From Streptomyces sp. YIM 121038 (lineage in GTDB: Bacteria > Actinomycetota > Actinomycetes > Streptomycetales > Streptomycetaceae), in assembly GCF_006088715.1 (NCBI RefSeq), contig NZ_CP030771.1, positions 10,042,001 through 10,106,000 on the forward strand: 64,000 nt of DNA, written 5' to 3'. The position numbers were made by a program, and so were the translations under genes. Of this stretch, positions 61,480 to 64,000 are shown piece after piece; the stretch's first letter is position 1, and each line of letters opens with the position of its first letter. The notes below the pieces were generated by a model. The model was not told the DNA's origin and searched no databases. It was given only the letters and a program-made list of their open reading frames with translations.

Positions 61480-62285
61480 CGCCCACCGTCAGCAGCACGC
61501 GCACGCCTCCGGCCCTACCCGGCCCCGGCCCACAGCACTTCCTGTCGCTCCCCGGTGCCCGGACCGTCCGGGTCCCTGCCCTCGACGCGGTCGCCCGCGC
61601 TGTGGAGCAGACCCTGGCAGAGCAAGCCGTCATGTGCCTCTACGGCGACGCAGGCTGCGGCAAGACCTACGCCCTGCAGACTGCGCTCAACTCCCGCCCC
61701 GCGCTGCCCGGCGACGTACACATCTGCCATCTCAGCCCGCGCCCTGCTCCGACCCCGCTCGTTTTACGCGCCGAGCTGCTGCTCGCTGCCGGTCTCCCCA
61801 TCCCGCCGACGCGGGATCCGGGCATCCTGGACACGGCCTTGCGCACCCGACTCGCCGCGCACCCGCACCTGCTGGTGATGGACGAGGCCAGTCGCCTGAC
61901 CACCGGCTGCGTCGAGTACCTCTGCTACCTCTTCGACGACCCCACCACCCAGCTCACCCTCATCCTCGCCACCAGCACCAAGGGCTTCCACACCCTGCGC
62001 CGCCAGCCCCTGCTGGCCACACGCACCACCCGCTGGCTGCAGATCCACCCGCTCACCCCCGGCGAGGTACGCCGCGCCATCCCGCAGCTCCACCCGCGAT
62101 GGCACGACGCCGACAACGACGTCCTCGACCGCCTCGACGCCCGTCACGGGCACGGCAACTTCCGCCGCTGGGCCCAGATCACCCACCACACCCTGCGCCT
62201 CGAACGCCGCGCCTCACCCTCGGGCAAGCGCCTGCTGGAGACGACGCTCGACGGCTGTCTCCCGCCACACGAAGACCCCCGATGA
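61476..62285 (+). CDS. TniB/TnsC-type AAA+ ATPase, second copy
   Basis: A 269-residue ATPase with Walker A YGDAGCGKT (Lys63) and Walker B LLVMDEAS (Asp136-Glu137), and ATSTKGFHTLRRQPLLATRT corresponding to the first copy's post-Walker B region. Both copies keep catalytic residues, so they may form a mixed ring or have different targets. It overlaps both neighbours by ATGA, so all three are produced together. Confidence 0.88.
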   Translation: MTPTVSSTRTPPALPGPGPQHFLSLPGARTVRVPALDAVARAVEQTLAEQAVMCLYGDAGCGKTYALQTALNSRPALPGDVHICHLSPRPAPTPLVLRAELLLAAGLPIPPTRDPGILDTALRTRLAAHPHLLVMDEASRLTTGCVEYLCYLFDDPTTQLTLILATSTKGFHTLRRQPLLATRTTRWLQIHPLTPGEVRRAIPQLHPRWHDADNDVLDRLDARHGHGNFRRWAQITHHTLRLERRASPSGKRLLETTLDGCLPPHEDPR

Positions 62286-63904
62286 CACCCCCAACGCCTC
62301 CGCCCGTCACACTGATCATCGACGTGGACGACGACACCCGCGTGCTCCAAGCGGCCCGGGCCAGCTCAGACCCCCAGGCCGGCCAGGCCACGGTCGACCT
62401 CACCCCGCACACACCTCGTACCGCCTACCTGCCGCGGGACATCCTGCGCGCCCTGGGCCGCACCGACTACCAGCCCACCGCATCCGAGCCCATCACCGCC
62501 GCACCCGCCTGGCGGGCCGCCGCCTGCTGGATCACCGTCCTGGGAATCCGCCGCCTCGTCATCCTGCGCGCCCACCACCTCGCCGAGGCCCGCACCCGCC
62601 ACATCGCCCAGCTACGCCAGGACACCGGCATCCACCTCGTCCTGATCGCCCAGCCGCCCACCCGTACCGCCGCCGCACAGCTGCGCACCCGGCTCGCCCG
62701 CCACCACCTCGACCACGACCTGCAGCAGATCACCGACAGCCACGAGGCCCTCGATCTCCTCGGCCCGCCCACCCCACACCGCCCTCAGCCCGTCCCGGAC
62801 CACACCATGCCCCTGCCGGACCTACCACGCCTCCCGGTCGCCCGCTTCCGCGCCGAGCTGCGCCGCTGTCTGCCCGCCGCAGACTTCGCCCGGGTCGATG
62901 CCCAGTACTGGGCCGGCCTGTATGCGGCCAGGGCCTACCTCACCCGCCACCCAGGTCTGCCCACCCAGCAGGACCTGGAGTTCTTCCTATCCCGGCTGAC
63001 GACCAGCAGCCCCAGCCTGCGCCACACTCTGACCCGGCTGCGCGGAGCCCAGGCCGGATTCCTGCGCGCCGGTCTCCTCCTGGACCTGCCCGACGACCTC
63101 GAAACGGCCACGGGGCCGGGCACCACCACACGCCCATTCACGCCATACACGGCCCACCGCATCAGCCGCGGCATTCCCCACCCACTCCAACTAGCCGCAC
63201 TGACAGCCCTGTTGACGACAGGAACCCACCCCGACGCCCTGTACGCCACCCCCGTCGCCGCCCTCGACGAGCGCTGCACACGTCTAGCCGTCCCCGACGT
63301 CTGGCACCCCGAACACGGTTCGACCACTCCGCCACCCGCCGTGGCCTACGCCGTCCCGCCCCGAGCTCGCCCCGTGCTGCGCACGGCTCTCCGGTTCCGC
63401 CGCTCAGAGCAGGCGCAAGATCACTTCCTGCTGTTCAGCAGCTCCTTCGGCCACCGGCTCACAGACCTGGCCCACGACGCCGCAGTGGACATCCCCGCCC
63501 TCGGCCCTCTCCAGCCCGGCCCCGACTGGCACCACCGCGCCCGCTGCGCGCGCCCAGCCACCACCACGCCACACACATCGACCGACCAGCCCCCTCAGCA
63601 TCACCCACGGACGAAAGAGGAACTCCAACTCGCAGCTCCACCACACCTGCTGAGCTCACACCAACGCGCCGAGCTACTCGCTACCATCGGTCCCCCGACC
63701 GACACTGCCCTCCCACACGACCAGGCCGCCCCCGTTGTGGAGATCCTGAGGCATTACCTTGGCTCCCGCCGGCCTCCCGTATCGGTCAGTGAGGATCTTT
63801 TGGCCGATGTGAGGTTCGGGGAAGAGGGGTTGGGGTGTTCGGGTTTCCTCGCCATTGATGCGGGATCGTTTTTGTGCTGGTCGTTGGCCGTGTCAGCTGG
63901 TTGA
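62282..63904 (+). CDS. Fourth protein of the transposition module, unknown
   Basis: A 540-residue protein (MTPPTPPPVTLIIDVDDDTR) whose start overlaps the second ATPase stop. The N-terminal part (PAWRAAACWITVLGIRRLVI, HIAQLRQDTGIHLVLIAQPP) looks like a nucleotide-binding alpha/beta fold and may resemble an ATPase-like helper; the rest (FRAELRRCLPAADFARVDAQ, YWAGLYAARAYLTRHPGLPT) is helical. It lacks the Cys/His set of TniQ. The last about 40 residues change to T-ending codons, suggesting a fused or altered 3' end. Confidence 0.7.
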   Translation: MTPPTPPPVTLIIDVDDDTRVLQAARASSDPQAGQATVDLTPHTPRTAYLPRDILRALGRTDYQPTASEPITAAPAWRAAACWITVLGIRRLVILRAHHLAEARTRHIAQLRQDTGIHLVLIAQPPTRTAAAQLRTRLARHHLDHDLQQITDSHEALDLLGPPTPHRPQPVPDHTMPLPDLPRLPVARFRAELRRCLPAADFARVDAQYWAGLYAARAYLTRHPGLPTQQDLEFFLSRLTTSSPSLRHTLTRLRGAQAGFLRAGLLLDLPDDLETATGPGTTTRPFTPYTAHRISRGIPHPLQLAALTALLTTGTHPDALYATPVAALDERCTRLAVPDVWHPEHGSTTPPPAVAYAVPPRARPVLRTALRFRRSEQAQDHFLLFSSSFGHRLTDLAHDAAVDIPALGPLQPGPDWHHRARCARPATTTPHTSTDQPPQHHPRTKEELQLAAPPHLLSSHQRAELLATIGPPTDTALPHDQAAPVVEILRHYLGSRRPPVSVSEDLLADVRFGEEGLGCSGFLAIDAGSFLCWSLAVSAG

Positions 63905-64000
63905 TCTTGGTGGCGGTGATCCGGATTTGGTGGTGATGACCCCGGACCGGCGGGTGGCGTGTTCGTCGGATCTCCTTCGTGGCGAGCTCTATAGCGCGTG
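63858..64000 (+). CDS. 5' part of a further gene, cut by the window edge
   Basis: A frame from ATG 63858 reads MRDRFCAGRWPCQLVDLGGG, DPDLVVMTPDRRVACSSDLL, RGELYSA and stays open to the edge. It overlaps the 3' end of the preceding gene by 47 bases. The translation looks protein-like (LGGGDPDLVVMTPDRRVA) but is too short to assign. It could be the next gene of the element. Confidence 0.4.
   Translation, partial: MRDRFCAGRWPCQLVDLGGGDPDLVVMTPDRRVACSSDLLRGELYSA

Noticed and set aside
62282..63904. TniQ identity for the fourth transposition protein
   Set aside because: TniQ proteins have an N-terminal zinc-binding Cys/His set and a characteristic HTH; none of this is visible here.

Overview
The DNA is very G+C rich, has dense coding with many GTG starts, Tat-type secretion signals, a GH18 chitinase with an adjacent DasR-like palindrome, and many small Streptomyces-type families. 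I read it as a chromosomal accessory region (probably an arm) of a Streptomyces or close relative.

Region 1 (1-24 kb) is a biosynthetic gene cluster built as two divergent transcription units around about 15.7-16.4 kb. The minus-strand unit encodes class II DAHP synthase, a fused aminodeoxychorismate synthase (PabAB), an ADC lyase-like class IV PLP enzyme (PabC), a benzoate-CoA ligase-like enzyme, a CreM-like ANL enzyme (candidate diazotase), a LuxC/LuxE-like carboxylic acid reductase pair, a group A flavin monooxygenase, a CreE-like aspartate N-oxygenase, a MarR regulator, an unknown protein and a luciferase-like oxidoreductase cut by the window edge. The plus-strand unit encodes an AhpD-like protein, a UbiC-like chorismate lyase, a second flavin monooxygenase, an aldo/keto reductase, a Tat-exported berberine-bridge-type oxidoreductase, a CreD-like nitrosuccinate lyase and an SDR. 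Taken together: aspartate -> nitrosuccinate -> nitrous acid, chorismate -> 4-aminobenzoate and 4-hydroxybenzoate, then reduction, hydroxylation and diazotisation. The product is probably an aryl diazo, azo, triazene or N-N compound; I cannot name it.

Region 2 (24-36.5 kb) holds a HTH/MarR hybrid regulator, a candidate structured small RNA with promoter and terminator, a molybdenum hydroxylase pair, a GNAT, a TPR protein, an orphan EF-G domain IV homologue, the chitinase, a cold-shock domain behind a signal peptide, a 62-residue protein with a paralogue 13.5 kb away, and a PPOX-family flavoprotein.

Region 3 (36.5-55.3 kb) is a patchwork of intact accessory genes (epoxide hydrolase, XRE regulators, three SDRs, a second Tat FAD oxidase, EF-hand protein, Clp-N protein with its HTH regulator, RidA, small secreted proteins) mixed with broken ones (methyltransferases, protease, CutA, transposase, a membrane gene with a one-base frameshift).

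Region 4 (55.3-64 kb) looks like a mobile or defence island. It starts with lower-G+C DNA carrying a small HTH protein laid out like Streptomyces terminal proteins, then three consecutive perfect hairpins that all have a GGA loop, then a 782-residue protein with a zinc ribbon and a PD-(D/E)xK nuclease motif. Next is a Tn7/Tn5053-type transposition module: a DD35E transposase, two consecutive AAA+ ATPases and an unknown fourth protein, with translational overlaps. The element runs off the right edge.
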